From: Kitasatospora humi
GTDB taxonomy: Bacteria > Actinomycetota > Actinomycetes > Streptomycetales > Streptomycetaceae
Length of the DNA: 64,000 nucleotides
Assembly (NCBI RefSeq): GCF_020907985.1
Contig: NZ_JAJJPA010000029.1
Span: 20,348-84,347, forward strand
Direction: 5' to 3'
A program made the position numbers and the translations under genes. Position 1 is the first letter of the stretch. Each line of letters begins with the position of its first letter. This document shows positions 17,637-25,503 of the stretch, one piece after another. The notes beneath the pieces are model-generated. The model ran no database searches and was not told where the DNA came from. It was given only the letters and a program-made list of their open reading frames with translations.

Positions 17637-17752
17637 GGGCAGGCGTTCGAGGGGGTGCGGTGCAGGGATGCGGCGGAGGCGTGGGCAGGCGTTCGAGGGG
17701 GTTGGCGGCAGGGACGCGGCGGAGGCGCGGCAGGCGTTCGAGGAGGTGCGGC
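17637..17752. repeat. 45/46-bp imperfect tandem repeat, about 2.5 copies
   Basis: Units begin at 17637, 17683 and 17728 with gggcaggcgttcgagg (cgg in the third) and continue ggtgcgg..gcaggga.gcggcggaggcg. The array fills the spacer between the small 58-aa gene and the PAS-like gene, about 55 bp downstream of the latter's stop codon. Confidence 0.75.
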
Positions 17753-17807
17753 ACACGGATCCGACGGGTGCGCGGCACCGTGCCGCCCGCTTCGCGGGGC
17801 GTCTCGG

Positions 17808-18167
17808 TCAGACCGCGCCCAGCACCATGCGCAGCGCGACCACCTGGCCGTCCGCGCCTCGGTCGGCCCGGCCGGTGCAGGCCACGGCCCGGGCGCTCGG
17901 GGAGTCGGCGATCCGCAGCACACCCGCCACCGGGCGCCCGTGCACCAGGGCCTCGGTGACCATCCGGCGCAGCACCGGGCGGTCCTCGGCCAGCAGCTGA
18001 CCGGGCAGCTCGTCAAGGGTGAGCGGGCCGAGCGCCGGGTCCCTGGCCAGCAGCCGGTAGGCGGCCGGGGACCACCGCACGGCGTCCCGGACCAGGTCCC
18101 ATTCGACGGCCGCCGTCTCCTGGACCGGGGCCGGTGCGGCCGCTGTACGCAGCGGATGGTGGCTCAT
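17808..18167 (-). CDS. PAS-fold domain protein (119 aa)
   Basis: A single small domain reads VEWDLVRDAVRWSPAAYRLLARDP, then LLAEDRPVLRRMVTEALVHGRPVAGVLRIAD, then GQVVALRMVLGAV. This is the shape of a stand-alone PAS sensor (PAS_3-like: a WSP..Y entry, then a helix and a three-strand sheet). PAS domains bind small ligands or mediate protein contacts. No output domain is fused, so it may act in trans on a regulator or phosphatase. The start is ATG at 18165-18167. It is divergent from the HEAT-repeat gene. Confidence 0.7.
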   Translation of the reverse strand: MSHHPLRTAAAPAPVQETAAVEWDLVRDAVRWSPAAYRLLARDPALGPLTLDELPGQLLAEDRPVLRRMVTEALVHGRPVAGVLRIADSPSARAVACTGRADRGADGQVVALRMVLGAV

Positions 18168-18274
18168 CAGCCGTCCCGTCGGTGAGGTTCGGATCGCGGA
18201 TTGCCGTGAGACGACTGTCTCACAAGATCACGCAGCGTGTGGACAGAATGACAGAGCTGATTGGAAAACTCATC

Positions 18275-18286
18275 TGGCATATGCCA
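18275..18286. promoter_or_regulatory. TGGCATATGCCA palindrome
   Basis: This perfect 12-bp palindrome lies in the spacer between the divergent PAS-like and HEAT-repeat genes, 107 bp from the PAS-like start. Its GGCATATG core is also found in the motif in front of the kinase-fold gene at 15406. It is a candidate operator. Confidence 0.4.
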
Positions 18287-18448
18287 AACGTCCCGGATCC
18301 GACTGCGCGCGGCACTGTGTGCATACCGGGCAGGCAGGCGGTAACCTACGGTGCTTCCGGCGCCCGGGCGCCCGCACGACCAGACCAAACAGACCCCGGC
18401 GACGGAAATCCCGTTGCCACGACGACCGCCGCAACGGATGCTGACCTC

Positions 18449-19873
18449 ATGTTCGAGCCCGTGATAGCCCCCAGTGCCAGCCTCCTCGGCTTGCTCCAAA
18501 GAGGACGCGGCGACGGGCAGCTGCATGCGCTCGCAGCCGACCGTGACGAAGCGATCGCCGCCCTCGAGGAGTGTGTCACCAGCGACCCGCGCACCGACTG
18601 GCAGGTCGAGAACCGCTCCCTCTACTACGCCCGGGTCTACATGGACCTGGAAGCTCCGCTCGGCGGCATCGAGCGGCATCTCACCTGCCCCGACGACCTC
18701 ACCGACCCCGACGAGCACCGCACCGGCCTGGCCCTCTCGGTCCTCGGCCACCTGGCCGGCTACGGCCGCCGGGACGCGCTGCTGCTGCTGCGCCAGTACG
18801 CGGCCACCGGCAGCAACTGGACCTGGGCGCTCGACGAGCTGGCGCTGCGCGACGACGACGCGGCACTGCTCGCGCTGGCCCCCGCCGTGCTGCGGCGGTT
18901 CCCCGCCGACCCGCAGGGCGACGCCGAGCTGCGGGCCGCGATCCGCGGCGCCTACGAACCGCGGCCCTGGCGGCTCTGGGCCGGCCACCACCCCCGGGTC
19001 GCCGCCGCCAGTGAGCAGTCCCCGTTCGACGTGTGGCAGCGGCAGTTCCAGCGCCCGGCGGTGACGCCCGGCTGGAGCGTGGCCGACGTGCTCGCCTGGG
19101 CCGAGCAGTGCGAACCGGAGCCGGGCGCCGTGGAGCGCCGGGCCGCCGCCGCGGCCCGCTGCCTGGCCGCCGTCGCCCGACCCGAGGACCGCGAACTGCT
19201 GCACACCGCCGCCCGCGACGGTGCCGAGGGCCCGCGCCGAGCCGCCCTGCGCTACCTGGCCGACCAGGACGACCCCGCGCTGCCCGCGCTGATCGAGGCC
19301 GCCGTGGCCGCCGCCGACCAGCGGGTGGTCGCCGCGGCACTGGACACCGTGGGCCGGATGCGCGGCGCGCAGGCGCTGCCGGCCGCCCGCCGCTGGGCCG
19401 ACCCGGCCACCGGCGGCGCGGACAGCGCGCTCAGCGAGGCCGCGGTGCTGCTGCTCGCCGACATCGGCGTGGCGTGCGTCGCGCACGCGGTGGTCAACGG
19501 GCTGCGACGCTGGCTCCAGGCGCACGGGGTGCGCGGCGCGGGGCTGGCCTCGCTGGTCGACGGTGCGGGGCGGCTGGCCGCCGCCGACGCCGTGCCCGCG
19601 CTGCGGCACGTCTACGGGGAGGCCGCCTCCTCGGACCTGCGCGGTCGGGCCGCCCAGGCGCTGGCCCTCACCGACCCCTACTTCGCCTGCGGCCCCGCCG
19701 TGGAGTGCCTGTGGGACTGCGAGGAGGCGACCCGTGAGCTGGCCGCCCGCCACGTGGTGACCACCGGGGACGCCCGGGTGCTGGAGCGCCTGCGCCGGCT
19801 GGCCGCCGACCCGGCCGAGGAGGCCGAAGTGCACGCCGCGGTACGAGGGCGCCTCACGGCCCGGGACCGCTAG
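18449..19873 (+). CDS. HEAT-repeat domain protein
   Basis: The 474-aa protein starts at ATG 18449 (MFEPVIAPSASLLGLLQRGRG); the frame open upstream to 18134 has no family character. It is built of Ala/Leu/Arg-rich helix pairs of about 30 residues, typical of HEAT/PBS-lyase repeats (for example AALRYLADQDDPALPALIEAA and AAALDTVGRMRGAQALPAARR). Conserved blocks WQVENRSLYYARVYMDLE and WDCEEATRELAARHV recur, in my memory, in streptomycete homologues. Such solenoids scaffold protein complexes. There is no signal peptide. The long leader (18300-18448) lacks a good Shine-Dalgarno sequence just before the ATG. Confidence 0.78.
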   Translation: MFEPVIAPSASLLGLLQRGRGDGQLHALAADRDEAIAALEECVTSDPRTDWQVENRSLYYARVYMDLEAPLGGIERHLTCPDDLTDPDEHRTGLALSVLGHLAGYGRRDALLLLRQYAATGSNWTWALDELALRDDDAALLALAPAVLRRFPADPQGDAELRAAIRGAYEPRPWRLWAGHHPRVAAASEQSPFDVWQRQFQRPAVTPGWSVADVLAWAEQCEPEPGAVERRAAAAARCLAAVARPEDRELLHTAARDGAEGPRRAALRYLADQDDPALPALIEAAVAAADQRVVAAALDTVGRMRGAQALPAARRWADPATGGADSALSEAAVLLLADIGVACVAHAVVNGLRRWLQAHGVRGAGLASLVDGAGRLAAADAVPALRHVYGEAASSDLRGRAAQALALTDPYFACGPAVECLWDCEEATRELAARHVVTTGDARVLERLRRLAADPAEEAEVHAAVRGRLTARDR

Positions 19874-20133
19874 CGAGCGCCGTCGGTGGCTCCGTGGTGG
19901 AGTCGCCGGTGGGCCCGGGGGCTCCTGAGCCGGCCGCTCGCCGAGCCGGCCGGCCGGCGGCGCGCTGCTTGAGCAGCGTCCGTTGGCATCTCACGCCCCA
20001 TCACGCCAAGTGGCGCCCGAGCCCGCCGAAGATCCGGCGTGCCGACTCCCAGCGGAGACGTGGCGCCCGACCACCCGGAAGGCCCACCTGATCGCGGCGG
20101 CCCGGGCCGGCGGCGGCTCCTAGGATCTGCGGC

Positions 20134-20871
20134 ATGGCAACACGACTTGTGCAGATCAACATGAAGGCCCGGGACGACTCCGCGCTCGGCCGGTTCTGGG
20201 CGGAGGCACTCGGTTGGGGCGTCGACAGCGAGGGCCCCGGCGTGACCAACCTCGAACCCGTGGGCTTCGACTACCCCGACCCGGTGGCCGTCTGCATCGA
20301 CATCGTCGCCCACCCGGAACCCAAAACGGTGAAGAACCGGGTGCACCTCGATCTGGCCACCAGCTCGACCGCCCATCAGGCGGAGTTGGTCGGACGCCTG
20401 ACGGATCTCGGTGCGACGCTCGCCGACGTGGGTCAGGGCGACGTCCCCTGGACGGTCATGGCCGACCCGGAGGGCAACGAGTTCTGCGTCCTGGAGCCCC
20501 GCCCGATCTACCAGGGCACCGGGCCGATCGCCGCGGTGGTGGTCGACTGCACCGATCCACGAGCGATGGCCCGGTTCTGGGGCGAGGCGATGGACTGGAC
20601 GCTGCACGAGGTCACCGACGACCGCGCGGCCATGCGCTCCGCCAAGGGCGTCGGTCCCTACCTGGAGTTCATCCGCACCCCTGACACCAAGAGCGGGTGG
20701 AACCGCGTCCACCTGGACGTCCGCCCCTACCCGGGCGACGACCTGGCAGCGGAGGAGGCCCGACTGCGCGCCCTGGGTGCCACCGACCCCGGTATCGACC
20801 AGTCCGCACTCCCCTGGAGGGTCCTGTCCGACCCGGAAGGCAACGAGTTCTGCCTCCTCACCCCTCGCTGA
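20134..20871 (+). CDS. two-domain VOC (glyoxalase-like) protein
   Basis: The 245-aa protein consists of two tandem VOC modules (about residues 3-118 and 125-245). Each ends in an almost identical strand, PWTVMADPEGNEFCVL and PWRVLSDPEGNEFCLL. The internal duplication forms the paired beta-alpha-beta-beta-beta units needed for one metal or ligand cavity. Members include dioxygenases, fosfomycin/bleomycin-binding proteins and many uncharacterised proteins of the glyoxalase-like class; the RFWGEAMDW pattern is typical. Substrate unknown. Its last 14 bases overlap the 3' end of the converging MerR-PP2C gene. Confidence 0.85.
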   Translation: MATRLVQINMKARDDSALGRFWAEALGWGVDSEGPGVTNLEPVGFDYPDPVAVCIDIVAHPEPKTVKNRVHLDLATSSTAHQAELVGRLTDLGATLADVGQGDVPWTVMADPEGNEFCVLEPRPIYQGTGPIAAVVVDCTDPRAMARFWGEAMDWTLHEVTDDRAAMRSAKGVGPYLEFIRTPDTKSGWNRVHLDVRPYPGDDLAAEEARLRALGATDPGIDQSALPWRVLSDPEGNEFCLLTPR

Positions 20872-22111
20872 CCCTGAGCACCGGCTCCGGCCGGCCGGAG
20901 CGCTCGGCGCGGTGCAGCCGCGGGGCGGGGCCCGGGAGTGGCGGGTAGCCCGGGGCGCCGGGGAGCACGTCGGCCTGCGGGCGGCCGATGTTCCGGGCCG
21001 GGGAGCACGTCGGCCCGTGGGCGACTGGTGTTCCGGGGCGTTGGGAGGCATGTCGGTCCGTGGGCGGCTCGTGTTCCTGAGCGCCGGGGAGCACATCGGC
21101 CAGGGCACAGGCGATGTTGTCCGGTCCGCCCGCCCGATTCGCCAGGTCGACCAGCTGCTGCACGGCCCGCTCCGGGTCGGCGACCGTGCTGAGCACGGTG
21201 TGCAGGTGCTCTTCGCGGACCACCGCGCTCAAGCCGTCAGAGCAGAGCAGGTACCGGTCGCCGGCCCGCGCGGTGAGCAGCGTCAGGTCCGGCTTGCCCG
21301 GCGCGGTCCTGGTCAGCGCGCGCAGCAGCAGGGTGCGCTGCGGGTGCGAGGCGGCCTCGGCCGGGGTGAGCCGGCCCTCGTCCACCATGCTCTGCACCAG
21401 GGTGTGGTCGTGGGTGACCCGGAACAGCTCGCCTTCCCGCAGCAGGTAGGCGCGGGAGTCGCCGATGTGCACCAGCGCCAGCCGGTCGCCGCAGGCCAGC
21501 AGCGCGGTCAGGGTGGTGCCGATGTCCTCGGGAGTGCCGGCGACGCTCGCCCGTACCGCCTGGTCCAGTGCGTTCAGCAGCCCGCCCGGGCCGAGGGCCG
21601 CCGGGTCGACGGCGCGCAGGGCGGCGATCGCGGCGCCGCCCGCGCCCGGGCCGCCGTAGCCGTCGGCGACCGCGAGCAGGCCGGGGCCGGCGTAAGCGGT
21701 GTCGTCGTTGCGCTCGCGGACCCGGCCCGGGTCGCTCCGGGCGGCGCAACGCAGCGTCAGGTCGCCGGTCAGCACCGGAGGGCGGCCGCGCAGGTGGTCG
21801 ACCAGGTGGGTCACCAAGTCCTGGCGGGCGGTGGTCTCGACCAGCACCTGCCGCCAGTAGTCCGCCAGGTCGTCGGCGGCCCGCTCCGGTGCCAGCTCCA
21901 GCAGTCGGCGGATCCGGGCCAGGGGCACGCCGATCCGCCGCAGGTGGGCGACCAGCCGGGCGGTTTCGAGCTGCTCGGGCCGGTAGTAGCGGTAGCCGGA
22001 GACCCGGTCGACCCGGTCCGGCCGCAGCAGCTCCAGCTCGTCGTAGAGCCGCAGCGCCTTCGTGGACAGCCCGCAGGCCCGCGCGAACGCCCCGATGGTC
22101 AGCTCCGCCAC
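20858..22111 (-). CDS. MerR transcriptional regulator fused to a PP2C phosphatase
   Basis: Translation from GTG 22109-22111 (AAGGGGGG upstream) gives 417 aa. Residues 1-75 are a MerR DNA-binding domain (LTIGAFARACGLSTKALRLYDEL, VSGYRYYRPEQL) and 80-115 a dimerisation helix. Residues of about 125-355 form a PP2C-type Ser/Thr phosphatase with the metal-binding motifs RNDDTAYAG, VADGYGG, VHIGDSRAYLL, LLCSDGLS and GGPDNIACALADVLPG. The longer frame starting at TTG 22168 actually overlaps the -35 element and is rejected. The last 65 or so residues are low-complexity and derive from tandem duplications. The fusion suggests a regulator whose own or a partner's phosphorylation is sensed, while MerR proteins usually sense metals or drugs. 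Confidence 0.85.
   Translation of the reverse strand: MAELTIGAFARACGLSTKALRLYDELELLRPDRVDRVSGYRYYRPEQLETARLVAHLRRIGVPLARIRRLLELAPERAADDLADYWRQVLVETTARQDLVTHLVDHLRGRPPVLTGDLTLRCAARSDPGRVRERNDDTAYAGPGLLAVADGYGGPGAGGAAIAALRAVDPAALGPGGLLNALDQAVRASVAGTPEDIGTTLTALLACGDRLALVHIGDSRAYLLREGELFRVTHDHTLVQSMVDEGRLTPAEAASHPQRTLLLRALTRTAPGKPDLTLLTARAGDRYLLCSDGLSAVVREEHLHTVLSTVADPERAVQQLVDLANRAGGPDNIACALADVLPGAQEHEPPTDRHASQRPGTPVAHGPTCSPARNIGRPQADVLPGAPGYPPLPGPAPRLHRAERSGRPEPVLRVSEG
20961..21124. repeat. four tandem 40-45-bp units in the 3' end of the MerR-PP2C gene
   Basis: Units start near 20961, 21001, 21041 and 21086. Each shows a gggagcacgtcggcc-like start and a gttccgg or gttgtccgg end. They encode the ADVLPGA-containing tail in shifted frames, so the C-terminus seems to have grown by duplication of its own final codons. 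Confidence 0.7.
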
Positions 22112-22138
22112 CCGTTCCCCCCTTTCAGCTGCCGCCCA

Positions 22139-22168
22139 TGCTGAACCCTCACCCTGGGGGAGGGTCAA
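22139..22168 (-). promoter_or_regulatory. MerR-type promoter/operator with 19-bp spacer
   Basis: On the minus strand TTGACC (22168-22163) is followed after 19 bp by CAGCAT. The spacer holds an imperfect dyad around ctccccca/gggtgagggt. A long 19-bp spacer with a dyad is the hallmark of MerR-controlled promoters, so the fused regulator probably controls itself. The pxpC stop codon falls on the first bases of this site. Confidence 0.65.
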
Positions 22169-23025
22169 CCGGTGGTCGGCACGAACCGTACCGGGGTGCC
22201 CGGCCGGGCCTGCGCGGCGGCCGGCAGGTCGGCCTCCGGCACCACGCCGATCACCGGGTAGCCGCCGGTGGTCGGATGGTCGGCCAGGAAGACCACGGGC
22301 TGACCGTCCGGCGGCACCTGTACCGCCCCGAGCACCATGCCCTCGCTCTCCAACTCGCCGTGGCGCGACCGGATCAGGGCCGGCCCCTCGGTGCGCAGCG
22401 CGATCCGGTTGCTGGCGCCGGCCACCCGGTAGCGGGACCGGGCCAGCGCGACCAGCGAGCCCGGCCGCAGCCAGTCGGCCCGGGGACCGGGCAGTAGCCG
22501 CAGCACCAGCTCGGTGGGCATCGCGGGCAGTGGCACCAGCTCGGTGGCGGGCGGGCCGTGGGTGGTGCCGACCGGCAGCCGGTCGCCGTCGCGCAGTGGT
22601 GGCGGGCCGAGGTGCGCCAGCAGGTCGGTGGAGCGGCTGCCGAGCACCGGTGGCGGGAGCAGGCCGCCGGCGACCGACAGGTAGCTGCGGACGCCCGCGT
22701 CGGCGGGGCCGACGTCCAGGGTCGCACCGGCCGGGAGGAAGACCGGCGCGCCCCAGGCGGCGGGTCGGCCGTCGACGGTGATCCGGGCGGGGGCGCCGGT
22801 GACGGCGAGCAGCAGCGGACCGCCGTTCGCGGTGACCGCCACCCCGCCGACGGTGGTCTCCAGGACGGCGGCCTCGGGGGCGTTGCCTACCAGCCGGTTG
22901 GCGGCCAGGTAGGCGGGACGGTCGAGGGCGCCGGCGCGGGGGACGCCGAGGTGGGCGGTGCCGTGGCGGCCGTGGTCTTGGACGGTGGTGAGCGGGCCGG
23001 CGCGGGCGACCAGCAGTTCAGGCAC
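22165..23025 (-). CDS. pxpC: 5-oxoprolinase subunit PxpC (biotin-dependent carboxyltransferase-like, KipA)
   Basis: The 286-aa product carries the family signatures TTVQDHGRHGTAHLGVPRAGALD and, near the end, HPTTGGYPVIGVV. PxpC is the ATP-handling partner in the PxpABC 5-oxoprolinase, which hydrolyses pyroglutamate to glutamate; the Bacillus KipA is its homologue. It starts at ATG 23025 and overlaps the end of pxpB by 8 bp, which indicates translational coupling. The stop codon overlaps the MerR-type promoter of the next gene. Confidence 0.9.
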   Translation of the reverse strand: MPELLVARAGPLTTVQDHGRHGTAHLGVPRAGALDRPAYLAANRLVGNAPEAAVLETTVGGVAVTANGGPLLLAVTGAPARITVDGRPAAWGAPVFLPAGATLDVGPADAGVRSYLSVAGGLLPPPVLGSRSTDLLAHLGPPPLRDGDRLPVGTTHGPPATELVPLPAMPTELVLRLLPGPRADWLRPGSLVALARSRYRVAGASNRIALRTEGPALIRSRHGELESEGMVLGAVQVPPDGQPVVFLADHPTTGGYPVIGVVPEADLPAAAQARPGTPVRFVPTTG

Positions 23026-23677
23026 GGGTGGACCCCTTCCGGGGGACGAAGCGCACCCGAGTGCCCGGGGCCAGCAGGGCGGCGGGCACTCGGGCGGGGT
23101 CCCAGAGCCTGGCGTCGGTGCGCCCGAGCAGTTGCCAGCCGCCTGGTGAGGCGCCCGGGTACACCCCCGTGTAGCGTCCCGCGATCGCCACCGAGCCGGC
23201 GGGCACCGAGGGGCGCGGGGTCGCGCGGCGGGGCACCGCGCGCTCGGGCGGCAGGCCGGTGAGGTAGCCGAACCCCGGCGCGAAGCCGCAGATCGCCACC
23301 CGGTACTCGATGGCGCTGTGCAGGCGCACGACGTCCGCAGGGCTGACGCCCCAGTGGGCGGCGACGCCGACCAGATCGGCGCCGTCGTACACGGTGGGCA
23401 GCTCCACCAGTGGGCCGTCGGTCGGCGTGGCCGCCGCCACCGACCAGCCGGCCAGCAGTTCGGCGAGCGCGGCCGGCTGTGGCACTCCGTCGAGCAGCAC
23501 CGTGCGCGCGGCCGGCACGATCTCCGTCGGCCCGCCGCCCAGTGTGCCGTCCGCCCGGGCCGCCAGCAGCCGGGTGTAGAGCGCGCCGACCTGTTCGGGG
23601 TCGTCGACCTCCAGGAGCAGGGCGTGCTCGCCCATCCGGCGAATGGTCAGGTCCTGGGCTCCGATGATGCCCCCCAT
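23018..23677 (-). CDS. pxpB: 5-oxoprolinase subunit PxpB (KipI-like)
   Basis: The 219-aa protein contains the PxpB/KipI core: RRMGEHALLLEVDD, LPTVYDGADLVGVA and the highly typical ICGFAPGFGYLTGLP, then GSVAIAGRYTGVYPGASPGGWQLLGRT. It forms the complex with PxpC and PxpA that opens 5-oxoproline at the cost of ATP. The ATG at 23675-23677 has no clear SD sequence and sits beside an AT-rich repeat block. An internal ATG at 23635 is less likely because it would cut off the first strand. Confidence 0.9.
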   Translation of the reverse strand: MGGIIGAQDLTIRRMGEHALLLEVDDPEQVGALYTRLLAARADGTLGGGPTEIVPAARTVLLDGVPQPAALAELLAGWSVAAATPTDGPLVELPTVYDGADLVGVAAHWGVSPADVVRLHSAIEYRVAICGFAPGFGYLTGLPPERAVPRRATPRPSVPAGSVAIAGRYTGVYPGASPGGWQLLGRTDARLWDPARVPAALLAPGTRVRFVPRKGSTRA

Positions 23678-23688
23678 TCATAATCGTG

Positions 23689-23815
23689 GCCATTAATAAT
23701 GGCGGACATTAGGGCCGCCGCCATGAGTCCTTGCCGCTCATGCTGGTAGCGGGCGCTGCTAATGGCGGTCATTAATTTTCGCCATTAATGTCAGCCATTA
23801 ATGGTCCTCATTACG
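23689..23815. repeat. ATTAAT repeat cluster with 13-bp period (pxpA-pxpB spacer)
   Basis: CATTAAT heptamers start at 23770, 23783 and 23796, and CATTACG starts at 23809: exactly 13-bp spacing with variable 6-bp fillers. An additional CATTAAT at 23691 lies in the perfect 15-bp palindrome GCCATTAATAATGGC (23689-23703), and CCATTAATGG (23795-23804) is also palindromic. The block is strikingly AT-rich for this genome. It fills the spacer between pxpA and pxpB, and the last unit overlaps the pxpA stop codon. Confidence 0.85.
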
Positions 23816-24587
23816 CGAACGGCTCCACCCGGATCCCGGCGGAGGCCAGCGCGCCGCGCACCCGCCAGGCCAGCTGGGCAGCCCCGGGAGTGTCGCCGTG
23901 CACGCAGAGCGAGCGGGCGTCGATCGCCACCGGCTCGCCGCCGATAGCCGTCACCAGGCCGTCCCTGGCCATCCCGACCGCGCGGGCGATCACCGCCTCC
24001 GGGTCGTGCACCACGGCATCCGGCTCCCTGCGCGGCACCAGGGTGCCCGACCACGAGTAGGCGCGGTCGGCGAAGGCCTCGGTGACCACCGGCAGGCCGA
24101 CTCCCTCGGCGACCTCCAGCAGTCGGGATCCCGGCAGCCCGAGCACCGGCAGCGGGCCGTCGCAGACCGCTCCGGCCCGCAGCACGCCGGCCACCACGGC
24201 CTCGGCCTGATCGCCGTCGGCCACCACCCGGTTGTAGAGGGCGCCGTGCGGCTTGACGTAGCTGACCCGGGAGCCGGCGGCCCGGGCGAACACCTGGAGT
24301 GCCCCGATCTGGTAGGCGACCTCGTCGGCCAGTTCATCCGGGGGCACCTCCATCGCGCGGCGACCGAAGCCGGCCAGATCGCGATAGGAGACCTGGGCGC
24401 CGATCCGCACCCCGCGTTCGGCGGCCAGCGCGCAGACCCGGCGCATCGTGGACGGGTCGCCGGCATGGAAGCCGCAGGCCACGTTGGCGCTGGTGACCAC
24501 CGACAGCAGGGCTTCGTCGTCGGTCAGCGTCCAGCGTCCGAACCCCTCACCGAGGTCCGCGTTGAGATCGATCACCGCACCGGTCAC
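23811..24587 (-). CDS. pxpA: 5-oxoprolinase subunit PxpA (LamB/YcsF family)
   Basis: The 258-aa protein starts MTGAVIDLNADLGEGFG at ATG 24585-24587. It has the LamB/YcsF signatures TSANVACGFHAGDPSTM, VSYVKPHGALYN, TEAFADRAY and ALSLCVHGDTPGA-like SLCVHGDTPGA. PxpA is the hydrolytic subunit of the PxpABC 5-oxoprolinase, which recycles pyroglutamate formed from glutamine or glutathione-like compounds. It is the first gene of pxpA-pxpB-pxpC; the 133-bp gap to pxpB is filled with 13-bp ATTAAT repeats, which could be regulatory. The stop codon is TAA, rare in this window. Confidence 0.92.
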   Translation of the reverse strand: MTGAVIDLNADLGEGFGRWTLTDDEALLSVVTSANVACGFHAGDPSTMRRVCALAAERGVRIGAQVSYRDLAGFGRRAMEVPPDELADEVAYQIGALQVFARAAGSRVSYVKPHGALYNRVVADGDQAEAVVAGVLRAGAVCDGPLPVLGLPGSRLLEVAEGVGLPVVTEAFADRAYSWSGTLVPRREPDAVVHDPEAVIARAVGMARDGLVTAIGGEPVAIDARSLCVHGDTPGAAQLAWRVRGALASAGIRVEPFA

Positions 24588-24713
24588 GCCGACTGCCTCC
24601 CACTGTCAGAGCTGCTGCGGATCGCCTGAGGGGATCGTAGGGCTTCCCGGGGCTCCCGGACCGCCGCGGCCACTCCCTTGGCGGACCGTCGGCCGACGGC
24701 CCGTCAGGCGCGC

Positions 24714-24843
24714 AAGCTTCTCGGGCCGCAAGCCTGTCGGGTCGGCAAGTCCGTCGGGCCGGCAGCCCGTCGGGCCGGCAAGTCCGTCAGGCCAGCAGTC
24801 CGTCAGGCCGGCAGTCCGTCGGGCCGGCAAGTCTGTCAGGCGG
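24714..24843. repeat. array of eight 16/17-bp units (aagtccgtcgggccggc)
   Basis: Units begin at 24714, 24730, 24747, 24764, 24780, 24797, 24813 and 24829. They alternate between 16 and 17 bp around the consensus AAGTCCGTCGGGCCGGC. The array lies between pxpA and the four-helix membrane-protein gene, and its last unit covers that gene's stop codon. Confidence 0.85.
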
Positions 24844-25348
24844 TCGCGGCGCCGGAGGCCGTCCGCCCGACTTCGAGGCGCCGGATGCCGCGCAGCACGA
24901 GCAGCAGCGGCACCGCCCCGACGGCCCCGAACGACATGTCGACGCAGCTCCAGAAGAACGGGATGCCGCGCACCGGCCCGCAGATGAGTGCCAGCGGCAC
25001 GATCCCGGCGCAGGCCCCGAGGGCCCACCGCACCACGAACACATTGCGCACCGGATCGCGCAGCGGCCCCCAGAACGCACCGGCGATCACCAGGTGGGCG
25101 AACGCCAGCCAGTCGGTGCCGTACGCGAGGAACGGGTAGCGCCGGTCGGTCTCGGTGATCCCGGAGTGGATCCGCTGCAGCCAGTCGAGCACCGGCCGGG
25201 GCGTGGGCAGTCGGTGCGCGGCGTCGACCAGCAGGGTGCTCTCGGCGTGCAGCGGGAACGCGGTCAGGCCGCTCAGCACCAAGCAGACGATGAAGATCCA
25301 CAACCAGCGCCGCACCCGCCGCAGCTCGTCGTCCGCCGTCCCACCCAT
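24836..25348 (-). CDS. predicted four-helix membrane protein of unknown function
   Basis: The 170-aa protein starts at ATG 25346-25348 (a GTG one codon earlier is equally served by the GGAGGGG). Hydrophobic segments occur at about residues 15-37 (WLWIFIVCLVLSGLTAF), 80-98, 108-128 and 133-152. A conserved-looking periplasmic or cytoplasmic loop contains PLHAESTLL and TDRRYPFLAYGTDWLAFAH. I recognise no named family; the loop resembles small integral membrane proteins of actinomycetes. It is divergent from the kleisin-like gene, 155 bp apart, and could share its control region. Confidence 0.7.
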   Translation of the reverse strand: MGGTADDELRRVRRWLWIFIVCLVLSGLTAFPLHAESTLLVDAAHRLPTPRPVLDWLQRIHSGITETDRRYPFLAYGTDWLAFAHLVIAGAFWGPLRDPVRNVFVVRWALGACAGIVPLALICGPVRGIPFFWSCVDMSFGAVGAVPLLLVLRGIRRLEVGRTASGAATA

Positions 25349-25463
25349 CACAAGCCCCCTCCGTCGATGACCACCCCTCCGAGTGGACACTCGGCACCCT
25401 AGACCTGAATTTGAACACGTTCAACTCCGCATGGCCCCTGGGTGAACCGGTACAGAACCCCCG

Positions 25464-25503
25464 TTTCGGACACTGTCCCCGGCTGGCCCTAGGCTTGTCC
25501 TCC
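25464..25503 (+). promoter_or_regulatory. candidate promoter of the SMC operon
   Basis: TTCGGA (25465-25470) and TAGGCT (25491-25496) are spaced by about 20 bp just ahead of the GTG at 25504, with no Shine-Dalgarno sequence between. This would give a leaderless or nearly leaderless transcript, common in actinomycetes. It rests on consensus resemblance only. Confidence 0.35.

Noticed and set aside
22112..22168. Upstream start (TTG 22168) for the MerR-PP2C protein
   Set aside because: The added residues have no family match, and the codons coincide with the MerR-type promoter. GTG 22111 has a strong ribosome-binding site.
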